This document shows, one piece after another, positions 14,621-29,600 of a DNA stretch of 64,000 nucleotides. The notes below the pieces were generated by a model, which was not told the DNA's origin, ran no database searches, and saw only the letters and a program-made list of their open reading frames with translations. Position 1 is the stretch's first letter. Each line of letters opens with the position of its first letter. Source of the DNA: Palaemon carinicauda (lineage: Eukaryota; Arthropoda; Malacostraca; Decapoda; Palaemonidae); the NCBI RefSeq assembly GCF_036898095.1, contig NC_090726.1, positions 163,099,519 through 163,163,518 on the forward strand, given 5' to 3'. The translations under genes were made by a program, and so were the position numbers.

Positions 14621-17600
14621 AGGTTTACTGACTATTTTAACTTTAATTATTATCTTTATTTTAATCATAATTTTAATTTTACTTATTATTTTTTTTATTT
14701 TTATTTCAATTTAACTATTATTTTAATCTTGATTATTATTTATTTTTAATTATTATTTCAATTTAAATTATTATTTAAATTGTAATAATTATTTAATAAT
14801 ATTTATTATTTTAATTTTGATTATTTTTTCATTTTAATTATTATCTTAATTTTAATCATTATTTTAATTTCAATTATTATCTTAATTTTAATTATTATTT
14901 TAATTTTAATAATTATTTTAATTTTAGTTATTTTGATTGTTATTATTTTAATTTTATTTATCATTTAAATTTTAAGTATTATTTTAAATTTATATATCAT
15001 TTTAATTTTAACTATTATTTTAATTTTATATATTATTTCAATTTTAATTTTCATTTTAAATTTAATTACTATTTTAATTTTAATTGTTATTTTAATTTAA
15101 TTATTATCTTAATTTTGATTATTACTTTGATTTTAATTTTAATTTTTATTCTACATAATATTTTAATTTTTATTATTATTTTGTTTCTTCATTATTTCAA
15201 TTTTCAATATTATATTCACTTTAATTATTATTTTCATTTTAATTATTTGCATTTTAATTATTTTAATTTTAGTTAGGATTTTAATTTTGATTTTTATTTG
15301 TAATCTAATTATTATTTTAATTTTAACTATTATTTTAATTTTAATTATAATTAAAATTTTAATTATTATATTAATTTTAAGTATTATTTTAAATTTAATT
15401 ATTTTAATTTTAATTATTCTTTTAATTTTAATTATAATTTTAATTCAAATTTTTATTTTAATATTAATTATCGTTTTTATTTTAATTATTATTATCTTAA
15501 TTTTAATTATTATTTTAATGTTAATAATTAATTTATTTTCAATTATTATTTTAATATTATTTATCATTGAAATTTTTAATTATTATTTTAAATTTAATTA
15601 TTATTTTATTCTAATTATTATTTCAATTTCAATAATTATTCTAATTTTAATGATTTTTTATTCTAATTATTATTTTGATTTTAATCATTATTTTAATTTC
15701 AATTATCATTTTATTTTCAATTATTATTTTAATTTTAATTATTATTCTAATTCGGATTATTCTCTTAATTTTCATCATTATTTTAATATTATTCAATATT
15801 TTAATTTCAATCATTATTTCAATTCTAATTATTATTTTCATTTTAATTATTATTTTAATTTCAATTATTATTTTAATGTTCACTATTATTTTAATTTTCA
15901 TTATTATTTTAATCTTAAAGACTATTTTATTTTTAATTAGTATTTTCTTCTAAATATTAATCTAATTTTAATTATTATTTTAATTATAATTATTTTAATT
16001 TTAATTATTATTTCAATTTTAATTATTATTTCAATTTTAATTATTATTTTTATATTAATTATTTTATTTATGAATATTATTTTAATTTTAATTGTTTTCA
16101 TTTCAATTATTATTTTAAATTTATTAATTATTTTAATTTTTTTATTATTTTAATTTCAATTATTATCTTAATTTTAATTATTTTTTTATTTTAATTATTA
16201 TCTTAATTCTGATTATTATTTAAATTTCTATTATATTTCAATTTAATTGTTATTTTAATTTATCTATTAATTTAATTTTGATTATTACTTTAATTTTAAT
16301 TTTATTTTTATTCTAATTGATATTTTAATTTTGATTATTATTTAGTTTTTTTTATTATTTAATTTTTAAATAATATTTTTATTGTAATTATTATTTTTAT
16401 TTCAATCATTTTTTTAATTTTAATATTTATTTCAATTTTAGTTATTATTTTAATTTTGATTATTTTTTTATTCTAATTATTATTTAAATTTAAATTATAA
16501 TTTCAATTTTAATTGTAATTTAAATTTTAATTATTATTTAAATTTTGATTATTATTTTAACTTTAATTAATATTTTCATTTTAATTACTATTTCTATTTT
16601 ATTTAGAATTTTAATTTCATTTATTATTTTAATTATAATTATTTTTTTATTTTAATTATTATTATCTTAATTTTAATTATTATTTTAATATTAATTAATA
16701 TTTTAATTTCCATTATTATTTTAATGTTATTTATCATTTCAATTTAAATTATTAATTTAATATTAATTATCATGTTATTCTAGTTATTTTTTTAATTTCA
16801 ATAATTATTTTTATTTTAATTATTTTTTTATTCTAATCATTATTTTAATTTTAATCATTATTTTAATTTTAATTATTATTTTAATTTTAATTATTATTTT
16901 AATTTTAATTATTTTTTTATTCCAATCATTGTTTTGATTTTAATCATTATTTCAATTTTGATTATTATCTTAATTTTAATTATTATTTTAATTTAGTTAT
17001 TATTCTAATTCAGATTATTTTTTTAATCTTAATCATTATTTTAATTTTATTCAATATTTTAATTTTATTCATTATTTCAATTTTCCTCAATATTTTAGTT
17101 TTGATCATTATTTCAATAATAATTATATTTTTCTTTTAATTATTATTTTAATTCTATTTATTATTTCAATTTTAATTATTATTTTATTTTAGTCATTATT
17201 TTAGTCATTATTTTAATTCTCATTATTATGTTAATTTCAATTATCAATTCAATTTTAATTATTATCTTATTTTGATTATCATTTCAATTTTAATTATTAA
17301 CTTAGTTTTGATTATTATTTTAATTTTAATTATCATTTCAATTTTGATTACAATATTAATTTTTATTTTTATTTTTATTTTAGGTATGATTTTGATTTTA
17401 AATATTGTTTTAATTTTATTTATAACATTAATTTCAATAATTATTTCAATTTTAATTATTATTTTATACAAATCATTATTTTAATTTTAATTATTATTTT
17501 AATTCTAAATATTATCTAATTTTAATTAATATCTTAATTTTAATTATTATTTTAATTTCAATTATTATTTAAATTTTAATTATTATTTTAATTTCAATTA

Positions 17601-19177
17601 TTATTTTAATAATTATTTTCTAAATTTTGATTATCATTCTGATTTTAATTATTATTTTAATATTAACTATTATTTTATTTTAATTGTTACTTGAATTTTG
17701 ATTATTTATGTAATTTTTATTATTATTTTAATTTAAATTATTATTTCAATTTTAATTATTATTTCAATTTTAATTATTATTTCAATTTTAAGTATTATTT
17801 AAAGTTTGATTATAATTTTATTTTTAATTATTATTTCAATTTTAATTATTATTTTAATTTTTATTATTATATTAACTTTAATTATTATCTTAATTTTAAA
17901 TATTTTTTTAATTTTAATTATTATTTTATTTTAATTTTTATTTGAATTTTACTTATTTTAATTTTGATTATTATTTTATTTTTAATTATTATTTTAATAT
18001 TAATTATTATTTTAGTTTTAATTATTATTTTAATATTGATAATTATTGTAATTTTGATTATTATTTTAATTTAGATTATTATTTTATTTTAATTTGAATT
18101 ATTATCTTAATTTTAATTACTATTTTAATTTTGAATATCATTTTTTAAAAATTTTTTATATGAATTATGATTATTTTTTTATTTTGATTATTATTTATTT
18201 TTAATCATGATTTTAATTTTAATTATTATTTTAAATGGTAATTATTAATTTAATTATAATTATAATTTTTTTATTATTATTCAGATTTAAATTATTATCT
18301 TAATTCAAATTATCATTTAAATTTTAATATTTATTTGTATTTTAATTGTTAATTTATTTTATTTATTATTTTTATTTTAATTGTTATTTCAATTTTGATT
18401 ATTATTTTAATTTTAATTTTAATTTTAATTTTAATTTTAATTTTAATTTTAATTTTAATTTTAATTTTAATTTTAATTATTATTTTAATTTTAATTATTA
18501 TTTTAATTTTAATTATTATTTTGATTTGAAATAATATTCTAATACCAATTATTATCTTAATTGTGTTTATGATTTTATTCTAATCATTATTTTAATTTTA
18601 ACTATTATTTTAATTCTAATTATTATTTTATTCTAGTTATTATTTCAAGTTATACTATTATTTTAATTGTAATTATTATTTTTATTTTAATCCTTTTAAT
18701 TTTATTTATTATTTTATTATCAATTATTATTTTAATTTTAATTATTATTTTAAATGTAATTATTATTTAAATATTAATTAATATTTTAATTTCAATTATT
18801 ATTTTGATTTTAATTATTATTTTGATTGAATTATTATTTTAATTTTAATTATTATTATAATTTTAATCATTACTTTATTTTGATAATTTTTTTACTTTTA
18901 ATTATTATTTCAATTCAATTATTGTTTTAATTTTAAATATTATCTTAATTTTAGCTATTATATTCATTTAAAATAGTATTGTAAATTTGATTATTTCAAT
19001 TTCAATTATTATCATAATTTTATTTATTATTTAAATTTAATTTATTATTTTAATTGTAATTATTATTGTAATTTTAATTATTATTTCTATTCTATTTATT
19101 ATTTTAACTTAAATTATTAATTTAATTTTAATTATAATTTCAATTTTAATTATTATATCAATTTCAATTACTATTTT
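14621..19177 (+). repeat. Higher-order block alpha-3
   Basis: R landmark at 14,621 with alpha context, AAAGAC landmark at 15,917, B landmark near 17,465 (TTATAACATT subtype), TTAAATGGTAATTATTAATT near 18,230 and a long AATTTT hexamer run at 18.4 kb. The stretch around 15.3-15.95 kb closely resembles 22.65-23.29 kb, an offset of about 7,360 bp, which directly shows the higher-order period here. Confidence 0.6.
18405..18478 (+). repeat. (AATTTT)n perfect microsatellite, about 12 units
   Basis: This is an uninterrupted run of the hexamer AATTTT over about 72 bases, inside block alpha-3. It is the longest pure hexamer run in the window. The same place in alpha-4 (about 25.95 kb) and alpha-7 (about 50.8 kb) shows no expansion, so the length varies between higher-order copies. 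Confidence 0.9.
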
Positions 19178-21975
19178 AGGTTTAATTACTATTTTTACTT
19201 TAATTATTATCTTCATTTTAATCATAATTCTAATTTTAATTATTTGTTTAATTTAATTTTTATTTCAATTTAACTATTATTTTAATCTTGATTATTACTT
19301 ATTTTGAATTATTATTTTAATTCTAATTATTATTTTAATTTTAATTATTATTTTAATTTTAATTATTATTTTAATCTTAATTATTATTTTAATTTTAATT
19401 ATTATTTTGATTTTATTTAAAAAAAATTTTGATAATCATTTCAATTTTAATAATATTTTGATTTTAGTTATCTTAATTTTATTTATTATTTTAATTTTGA
19501 TTATTATTTTCATGTTAATTATTGTTTTTAATTTTAACTATTATTTCAATTTTGATTATTATTTTAATTTTGATTATTATTTCAATTTTGATTATTATTT
19601 TAATTTTAACTATTATTTAATTTTAACTATTTTTTTAATTTTAATTATTAATTTAATTTTTATTATTTCAATTTTAACTATTATTTTAATTTTGATTATT
19701 ATTTAAATTTTAATTATTATTTTAATTTTATTTATTTTAATCTAAATAATATTTTAATTATGATAATATCTTAATTTTGATTGTTATTTTAATATTACCT
19801 ATTATTTTAATTTTAATTATTATTTTAATTTGAACTATTATATTAATTTTTTTTATCATCTTAATTTTAATTATTTTGTTATTTTGTAATTATTATTTTA
19901 ATTTTAAATATTATTTCAATTTTATTTATTTCGTTAATTTCAACTATTATTTTAATTTTAATTATTTTTTTAATATTGATAATTTTTTCTATTATAATTA
20001 TTATTTTAATTGTGATTATTATTTTGATTTTAACTATTGTTTTAAATTTAAATATTGTTTTAACTTTAATTATTATTTCAACTTTAATTATTATTATAAT
20101 TTTAATTATTATTTCAATTTTAGTTACTATTTTATTTCTAATTATGTTAATTTCAATTATTGTTTTAATTTTAATTATTATCTTATATTGATTATTATTT
20201 CAATTTTAATTATAAACTAAATTTTGATTACTATTTTGATTTTAATTATCATTTTAATTTTTATTACAATGTTAATTTTCATTTTTATTTTTATTTTAAG
20301 TATGATATTAATTTCAAATATTGTTTTAATTTTATTTAAAACATTAATTTTAATAATTATTTCAATTGTAATTATTATTTTATACAAATCATTTTCTAAA
20401 TTTTAATTATTATTTAAATTTTAAATAATATCTTAATTTTAATTAATATTTTAATTTCAATCATTATTGTAATTTTGATTATTATTTAAATTTTAATTAT
20501 TATTTTAATATCAATTATTATTTCAATTTTAATTATTTTTTAAATGTTGATGATTATTCTAATTTTAATTATTATTTCAATATTAATTATTAGTTTATTT
20601 TAATTGTTACTTTAATTTTAATTTTATTTTTATTCTGATTAATATTTTAATTTTGATTAATATTTAGTTTTTTTATTATTTAAATTTTAAATATTATTTT
20701 TATTTTAATTATTATTTTCATTTTAATCATTATTTCAATTTTAATATTTATTTCAATTTTAGTTATTATTTTAATTTTGATTATTATTTTTATGCTTATT
20801 ATTATTTAAATTTAAATTATTATATTGATTTTAATTGTAATTTAAGTTTTAAATATTATTTTAATTCTAATTATTATTTTAACTTTAATTAATATTTCTA
20901 TTTTAATTATTATTTCTATTTTATTTAGAATTTTAATTTTATTTATTATTTTAATTTTAATTATTTTTTTATTTTAATTATTATTATCTTAATTTGAATT
21001 ATTATTTTAATGTTAATTATTATTTTAATTTCCATTATTATTTCAATATTATTTATCATTTCAATTTAAATTATTAATTTAATTTTAATTATCATTTTAT
21101 TCTAATAATTATTTTAATTTCAATAATTATTTTAATTTTAATTATTTTTTTATTCTAATTATTATTTTAATTTTATTCATTATTTTAATTTTAATTATTA
21201 TTTCAATTTTAATTATTATTTTAATTTTAAATAGTATTTTATTTATAATTATTTTTTTATTCTAATCATTATTTTAATTTTAATTATTATTTTAATTTCG
21301 ATTATTATTTTGATGTAAATTATTATTTTAATATTAATTATCATCTCAATTTCAATTATGATTTTATTCTAATCATTATTCTAATATTAACTATTATTTT
21401 AATTCTATGTATAAATTTATTCTAATTATTATCTTATTTTAAATTATTATTTTAAATTAGATTATTATTTTGATTGTAATTATTTTTATTTTAATCCTTT
21501 TAATTTTAATTATTATTTTAATATTAATTATTATTTTCATTTTAATTATTTTATTTTAATTATTATTTTAATATTTATTATTATTTTAATTTTAATAATT
21601 ATTTTGATTTTAATTATTATTTTGATTGAATTATTATTTTAATCTAAATTATTTTTTTTAATTTTAATCATTATTTTATTTTAACTATTTTTACTTTTGA
21701 TTATTATTTCATTTCAATTATTGTTTTATTTTAAATATTATTTTAATTTCAACTATTATTTTCATTTGAATTAGTATTGTAATTTTGATTATTTTAATTT
21801 TAATTATTATATGAATTTTATTTATTATCTAAATTCTATTTATTATTTCAATTTTAATTATTATTGTTATTTTAATTATTATTTCTATTTCAATTATTAT
21901 TTTAACTTTAATTATTATTTTCTTTTCAATTATAAATTAAATTTTAATTATTATATTAATTTCAATTATTATTTT
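19178..21975 (+). repeat. Higher-order block beta-2 (internally deleted)
   Basis: R landmark at 19,178 with beta context, but the block is only about 2.8 kb long. Near 19.7 kb it passes directly from the 4.25-kb-type region of beta-1 to the 5.93-kb-type region. The TTTACCGTTAATTATCATCT and CAGCTAGTATTTC words present in beta-1, beta-3 and beta-4 are therefore missing. After the GTTGATGATTATTCTAATTT word near 20,545 it switches to alpha-type sequence near 20.6 kb, as alpha-2 does near 13.27 kb. Confidence 0.55.
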
Positions 21976-24950
21976 AGGTTTACTTACTATTTTAACTTTA
22001 ATTATTATCTTTATTTTAATCATAATTTTAATTTTGCTTATTATTTTTTTTATTTTTATCTCAATTTAACTATTATTTTAATCTTGATTATTATTTATTT
22101 TTAATTATTATTTTAATTATAATTATTATTTAAATTGTAATAATTATTTAATTATATTTATTATTTTAATTTTGATTATTTTTTTCATTTTAATTATTAT
22201 CTTAATTTTAATCATTATTTTAATTTCAATTATTATCTTAATTTTAATTATTTTAATTTTAATAATTATTTTAATTTTAGTTATTATTTTGATTTTATTA
22301 TTATTTTAATTTTATTTATCATTTAAATTTTAAGTGTTATTTTGAATTTATATATCATTTTAATTTTAACTATTATTTTAATTTTATATATTATTTCAAT
22401 TTTAGTTATCATTTTAAATTTAATTACTATTTTAATTTTAATTGTTATTTTAATTTAATTATTGTCTTAATTTTGATTATTACTTTGATTTTAATTTTTA
22501 TTTTTATTCTAATTAATATTTTAATTTTGATTATTATTTTGTTTTTTCATTATTTCAATTTTCAATATTATATTCATTTTAATTATTATCTTCATTTTAA
22601 TTATTATTCTCATTTTAATTATTTTAATTTTAGTTAGGATTTTAATTTTGATTATTATCTGTAATCTAATTATTACTTTAATTTTAATTATTATTTTAAT
22701 TTTAATTATAAGTAAAATTTTAATTATTATATTAATTTTAAGTATTATTTCAAATTTAATTATTTTAATTTTAATTATTCTTTTAATTGTAATTAGAATT
22801 TCAATTTTAATTTTTATTTTAATATTAATTTTTTTTTATTTTAATTATTATTATCTTAATTTTAATTATTATTTTAATGTTAATTATTAATTTATTTTCA
22901 ATTATTATTTTAATATTATTTATCATTGGAATTTTTAATTATTTTAAATTTAATTATTATTTTATTCTAATTATTATTTCAATTTCAATAATTATTCTAA
23001 TTTTAATGATTTTTCATTCTAATTATTATTTTGATTTTAATCATTATTTTAATTTCAATTATTATTTTAATTTCAATTATTTTTCTAATTCGGATTATTC
23101 TCTTAATTTTAATCATTATTTTAATTTTATTCAATATTTTAATTTCAATCATTATTTCAATTCTAATTATTATTTTTATTTTAATTATTATTTTAATTTC
23201 AATTATTATTTTAATGTTCACTATTATTTTAATTTTCATTATTATTTTAATCTTAAAAACCATTTTATTTTTAATTAGTATTTTCTTCTAAATATCAATA
23301 TAATTTTAATTATTATTTTAATTATGATTATTTAAATTTTAATTATTATTTCAATTTTAATTATTTTTTTCTATTTTAATTATTATTTTTATTTTAATTA
23401 TTTTATTTATGAATATTATTTTAAATTTAATTATTTTCATTTTAATTTTTATTTTAAATTTATTCATTATTTTAATTTTATCATTATTTTAATTTCAATT
23501 ATTATCTTAATTTTAATTATCTTTTTATTTTAATTATTATCTTAATTCTGATTATTATTCTAATTTTTATTATATTTCAATTTAATTGTTATTTTAATTT
23601 ATCTATTTATTTAATTTTGATTATTACTTTAACTTTAATTTTATTTTTATTCTAATTAATATTTTAATTTTGATTATTATTTATTTTTTTTTATTATTTA
23701 AATTTTAAATATTATTTTTATTTTAATTATTATTTTCATTTTAATCATTATTTTAATTTTAATATATATTTCAATTTTAGTTATTATTTCAATTCTGATT
23801 ATTATTTTTATTCTAATTATTATTTAAATTTAAATTATTATTTCAATTTCAAATGTAATCTATATTTTAATTATTATTTTAATTTTAATTATTATTTTAA
23901 CTTTAATTAATATTTTTAATTTAATTATTATTTCTATTTTATTTAGAATTTTAATTTTATAAATTATTTTAATTTTAATTATTTTTTTATTTTAATTATT
24001 ATTATCTTAATCTTAATTATTATTTTAATGATAATAATTATTTTAATTTCCGTTATTATTTTAATATTATTTATCATTTCAATTTAAATTAATAATTTAA
24101 TTTTAATTATCATTTTATTCTAATTATTTTTTTAATTTCAATAATTATTTTAATTTCAATCATTTTTTATTCAAATCATTATTTTAATTTAAATCATTAT
24201 TTTAATTTTAATTATTATTTTAATTTTAATTATTATTTTAATTTTAATTATTATTTTAATTTCAATTATTTTTTTATTCTAATCATTATTTTGATTTTAA
24301 TCATTATTTTAATTTCAATTATTATCTTAATTTTAATTATTATTTTAATTTAGTTATTATTCTAATTCGGATTATTATTTCAATCTTAATCATTATTTTA
24401 ATTTTATTCAATATTTTAATTTTAATCATTATTTCAATTTCATTCAATATTTCAATTTTGATCATTATTTCAATAATAATTATATTTTTCTTTTAATTAT
24501 TATTTTATTTTATTTATTATTTCAATTTTATTAATTATTTTATTTTAGTTATTATTTTGATTCTAATTATTATGTTAATTTCAATTATTAATTCAATTTT
24601 AATTATTATCTTATTTATATTATTATTTCAATTTTAATTATTAACTTAGTTTTGATTATTATTTCAATTTTAATCATCATTTTAATTTTGATTACAATAT
24701 TAATTTTTATTTTTATTTTTTTTTAGGTATGATTTTGATTTTAAATATTGTTCTAATTTTATTTATAACATTAATTTCAATAATTATTTCAATTTTAATT
24801 ATTATTTTATACAAATCATTATTCTAATTTTAATTATTATTTTAATTTTAAATATTATCTAATTTTAATAAATATCTTAATTTTAATTATTATTGTAATT
24901 TTAATTATTATTGTAATTTTAATTATTATTTTAATTTTAATTATTATTTT

Positions 24951-25160
24951 GATTTCAATTATTATTTTAATATTAATTATTTTCAAAATTTTGATTATCA
25001 TTCTAATTTTAATTATTATTTTAATATTAATTATTATTTTATTTTAATTGTTATTTTGATTTCAATTATTATTTTAATATTAATTATTTTCAAAATTTTG
25101 ATTATCATTCTAATTTTAATTATTATTTTAATATTAATTATTATTTTATTTTAATTGTTA
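24951..25160 (+). repeat. 107-bp tandem duplication private to block alpha-4
   Basis: The stretch starting GATTTCAATTATTATTTTAA at 24,951 recurs at 25,058, and the two copies match for 103 bases by eye. Both contain TTTTCAAAATTTTGATTATC. The equivalent places in alpha-3 (about 17.6 kb) and alpha-5 (about 32.85 kb) hold a single copy, so the duplication arose after the higher-order copies separated. Confidence 0.88.
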
Positions 25161-25555
25161 CTTGAATTTTGATTATTTATGTAATTTTAATTATTATTTT
25201 AATTTAAATTATTTTAATTTTAATTATTATTTTAATTTGAATTATCCTTTCAATTTTAAGTATTATTTAAAGTTTGATTATAATTTTATTTCTAATTATT
25301 ATTTCAATTTTAATTATTATTTTAATTTTTATTATTATATTAGCTTTAATTATTATCTTAATTTTAAATATTATTTTCATTTTAATTATTATTTTATTTT
25401 AATTTTTTTTTAATTTTACTTATTTTAATTTTGATTATTTAATTTTCAATTATTATTTTAATATTAATTATTATTTTAGTTTTAATTATTATTTTAATTT
25501 TGATAATTATTGTAATTTTGATTATTATTTTAATTTAGATTATTATTTTATTTTA

Positions 25556-25697
25556 ATTACTATTTTAATTTTGAATATCATTTTTTTGAAATTTTTAATT
25601 TTGATTATTATTTAATTTCAATTATTATTTTAATTTCAATTATTATCTCAATTTTAATTACTATTTTAATTTTGACTATCATTTTTTTAAAATTTTT
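25556..25697 (+). repeat. About 101-bp offset duplication private to block alpha-4
   Basis: An ATTACTATTTTAATTTTGA segment running into a T/A-rich homopolymer patch occurs at 25,556-25,596 and again, with two differences, at 25,657-25,697. Equivalent regions near 18.12 and 33.39 kb have one copy. Confidence 0.75.
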
Positions 25698-26620
25698 ATA
25701 TGAATTATAAATATTTTTTTATTTTGATTAGTATTTCTTTTTAATCATGATTTTAATTGTAATTATTATTTTAAATGGTAATTATTAATTAAATTATAAT
25801 TATCATTTTTTATTATTATTCAGATTTCAATTATTATCTTAATTTAAATTATCATTTTGATCTTAATATTTATTTGTATTTTAATTTTTAATTTATTTTA
25901 ATTATTAATTTTATTTTAATTGTTATTTCAATTTTGATTATTATTTTAATTTTAATTATTATTTTTATTTGAAATAATATTCTAATACCAATTATTATCT
26001 TAATTTTGATTATGATTTTATTCTAATCATTATTTTAATTTTAACTATTATTTTAATTCTAAATATTATTTTATTCTAATTATTATTTCAAGTTATACTA
26101 TTATTTCAATTGTAATTATTATTTTTATTTCAATCCTTATAATTTTATTTATTGTTTTAATATCAATTATTATTTTAATTTTAATTATTATTTTAATTAT
26201 AATTATTATTTAAATATTAATTATTATTTTAATTTCAATTATTATTTTGATTTTAATTATTATTTTGATTGAATTATTATTTTAATTTTAATTATTATTA
26301 TAATTTTAATCATTACTTTATTTTAATAATTTTTTTACTTTTAATTATTATTTCAATTCAATTATTGTTTTAATTTTAAATATTATCTTAATTTCAGCTA
26401 TTATATTCATTTAAAATAGTATTGTAAATTTGATTATTTTAATTTCAATTATTATCATAATTCTAATTATTATTTAAATTTAATTTATTATTTTAATTTT
26501 AATTATTATTGTAATTTTAATTATTATTTCTATTTTATCTATTAGTTTAACTTAAATTATTAATTTAATTTTAATTATAATTTCAATTTTAATTATTATA
26601 TTAATTTCAATTACTATTTT

Positions 26621-29600
26621 AGGTTTAATTACTCTTTTAACTTTAATTATTATCCTCATTTTAATCATAATTCTAATTTTAATTATTTTTTTAATTTAAT
26701 TTTTATTTCAATTTATCTATTATTTTAATCTTGATTATTACTTATTTTGAATTATTATTTTAATTTTGATTATTATTTTAATTTTAATTATTATTTTAAT
26801 TTTAATTATTATTTTAATTTCAATTATTATTTTGATTTTATTTTAAAAAAATTTTGATAATCATTTCAATTTTAATAATATTTTGATTTTAGTTATCTTA
26901 ATTTTATTTAGTATTTTAATTTTGATTATTATTTTCATGTTAATTATTGTTTTTAATTTTAACTATTGTTTTAAATTTGATTATTATTTTAATTTGATTA
27001 TTATTTTAATTTTAATTATTATTTAATTTTAACTATTTTTTTACATTTTAATTATTAATCTAATTTTTATTATTATTTCTGTTTTAACTATTATTTTAAT
27101 TTTGATTATTATTTTAATTTTAATTATTATTTCAATTTTAATCATTTTATTTATAATTATTGTTTTAATTTCAATTATCATTCCAATTTTAATTATCATA
27201 TCAATTTTAATTAGTATTTTGATATTAATTTTAACTATTTTTAATTTTGATTTTTATTTTAATTCTAACATGTTAATTTTATATATTATATTATTTTTAA
27301 TTATTATTTCAATTTCAATCATCGTTTAAATTCTAATTATTATTTTGATTTTATTTTTAATTTATTTTCTTTATTATTTCGATTTTAATTATTATTAAAA
27401 TTTTGATTATTATTTTAATTTTTATTATTATTTTAATTTTGTATTTTTGTTTTAATTTTAATTATCATTTTAATCTTAATTATCATTTCAATTTTAATTA
27501 TTATTTGAATTTTAATCATTATTGTGATTTTAATTATCATTTTAATTTTAATTATTATTATAATTTTAGTTATTATTTTAATTTTAATTATTATTTTGAT
27601 TTTAATTACTATTTTAATTTCAATTATCATTTCAATTTTAATTATTAATTTAATTTTAATTATTATTTTAATCCTAATTATTAATTTGATTTTAATCATT
27701 TTTTAAATTTTAATTATTATTTTACCGTTAATTATCATCTAAATTTTTATCATTATTTTAAATTTGATTACTATTTTAATTTTTATTTTTATTCTAATTT
27801 TGATTATTATTTTAATTTTGATTATTATTTATTTTTAACTATTATTTTAATTGTAATTATCATTATAATTGTAATTATTATATTAATCATAAATAATATT
27901 TTAATTTTATTATTATTTTTATTCTAAGTATTATTTTAATTTTAGTTATTATAATAATTTTATTTATTATCTTAATTTTAATTATCATTTTAATTTTGAT
28001 TATTATTTTAATTTTGATTATTATTTTAATTTTTTCAATTATTTTAATTTTAATTATTATTTCAATTTTAATCATTATTTTTATATTATTATTATTTTAA
28101 TTTTATCATTATTTTATTTCAATTATTATTCAAATTTTATTTAATATTTTAATTTTCATAATTTATTTTAATTTTATTTAATATTTTAATTTTCATAATT
28201 TATTTCAATTTTAACTTATTTTAATTTCAGTTAATATTTTCATTTTAATTATTTATTCAATTTTAATTATTATTTTATTTCAATTACTATTTTAATTTTA
28301 ATTCATTATTTTAATTTTAATTATTATTTTAATTTTAATTATTATCCTAATTATGATTATCTTAATTCTAATTATTATCTTAATTTTAATTAGTATTTTC
28401 ATTCTGATTATTATTTTCATTTCCATTATTATTTTAATTTTAATTACTACCCTAATATTAATTATTAGTTTATTTTAATAATTATCTTAATTATTATTTA
28501 AATATTTATTATTGTTTAAATTTTGATTAATATTTTAATTTTGATTATTATTTAAATTTTAATCATTATTTTAATATTGATATCTAATTATATCATTATT
28601 TTATTTTTAATTATTATATCAATTTTAATCATTATTTGAATTTTAATAATTATTTTACTATAATTATTATTTTAATTTTGATTATTATTTTGATTTCAGC
28701 TAGTGTATCAATTTTATCTAATATTTTAATTCTAATTATTATTTTAATTTTATTTATTATTTTAATTTAATTAATATTCTAATTTTGATAATATTTTAAT
28801 TTTGATTGTTATTTCAATATTACCTATTATTTTAACTTTAATTATTATTTTAATTTGAACTATTATTTTCATTTTGATTATTATCTTAATTTTAATTATT
28901 TTGTTATTTTGTATTTATTATTTTAATTTTAATTATTATTTCAGTTTTAATCATTACGTTAATTTTAATTATTATTTTAATTTTAATTATTATCTTGATA
29001 TTGATAATTTTTTCTATTATATTTATCATTTTAATTGTGATTATTATCTTAATTTTAACTATTGTTTCAAATTTAAATATTGTTTTAACTTTAATTATTA
29101 TTTCAACTTTAATTATTATTATAATCTTAATTATTATTTTAATTTTAGTTATTATTTTAATTCTAATTATGTTAATTTCAAATATTGTTTTAATTTTAAT
29201 TATTATCTTATTTTGATTATTATTTCAATTTTAATCATTAACTTGATTTTAATTATTATTCTAATTTTGATTTTTATTTTCATTTTAAGTATGATTTTAA
29301 TTTTAAATATTGTTTTAATTTTATTTAAAACACCAATTTTAATAATTATTTCAATTTTAATTATTATTTTATACAAATAATTTTTAAAATTTTAATTACT
29401 ATTTAAATTTTAAATATTATCTTAATTTTAATTAATATTAAAATTTTAATTATTATTGTAATTTTAATTACTATTTAATTTTTAATTATTATTTTAATAT
29501 CGATTATTATTTTGATATTAATTATTTTTCAAATGTTGATGATTATTCTAATTTTAATTATTATTTCAATATTAATTATTAGTTTATTTTAATTGCTATT

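Larger units (their letters stand above)
21976..26620 (+). repeat. Higher-order block alpha-4
   Basis: R landmark at 21,976 with alpha context. The AAAGAC landmark near 23,255 is altered to AAAAACCATTTTA. The B landmark lies near 24,805 (TTATAACATT subtype). This copy carries two private tandem duplications, of 107 bp at 24.95 kb and about 101 bp at 25.56 kb, and it lacks the hexamer expansion found at the matching place in alpha-3. Confidence 0.6.

Noticed and set aside
15287..15940. Longest open frame in the array (217 codons) and dozens of similar 60-185-codon frames rich in Asn/Tyr/Phe, Ile/Leu or Lys/Ile
   Set aside because: The repeat length of 18 is a multiple of three, so two forward frames and one reverse frame of the consensus lack stops. 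The products are a bare six-residue periodicity with no domain, start context or codon bias. Homologous frames are broken at different points in other copies.
18405..18478. Telomeric repeat
   Set aside because: AATTTT lacks the G-rich strand of known telomeric repeats, and the run is short and internal to the satellite.
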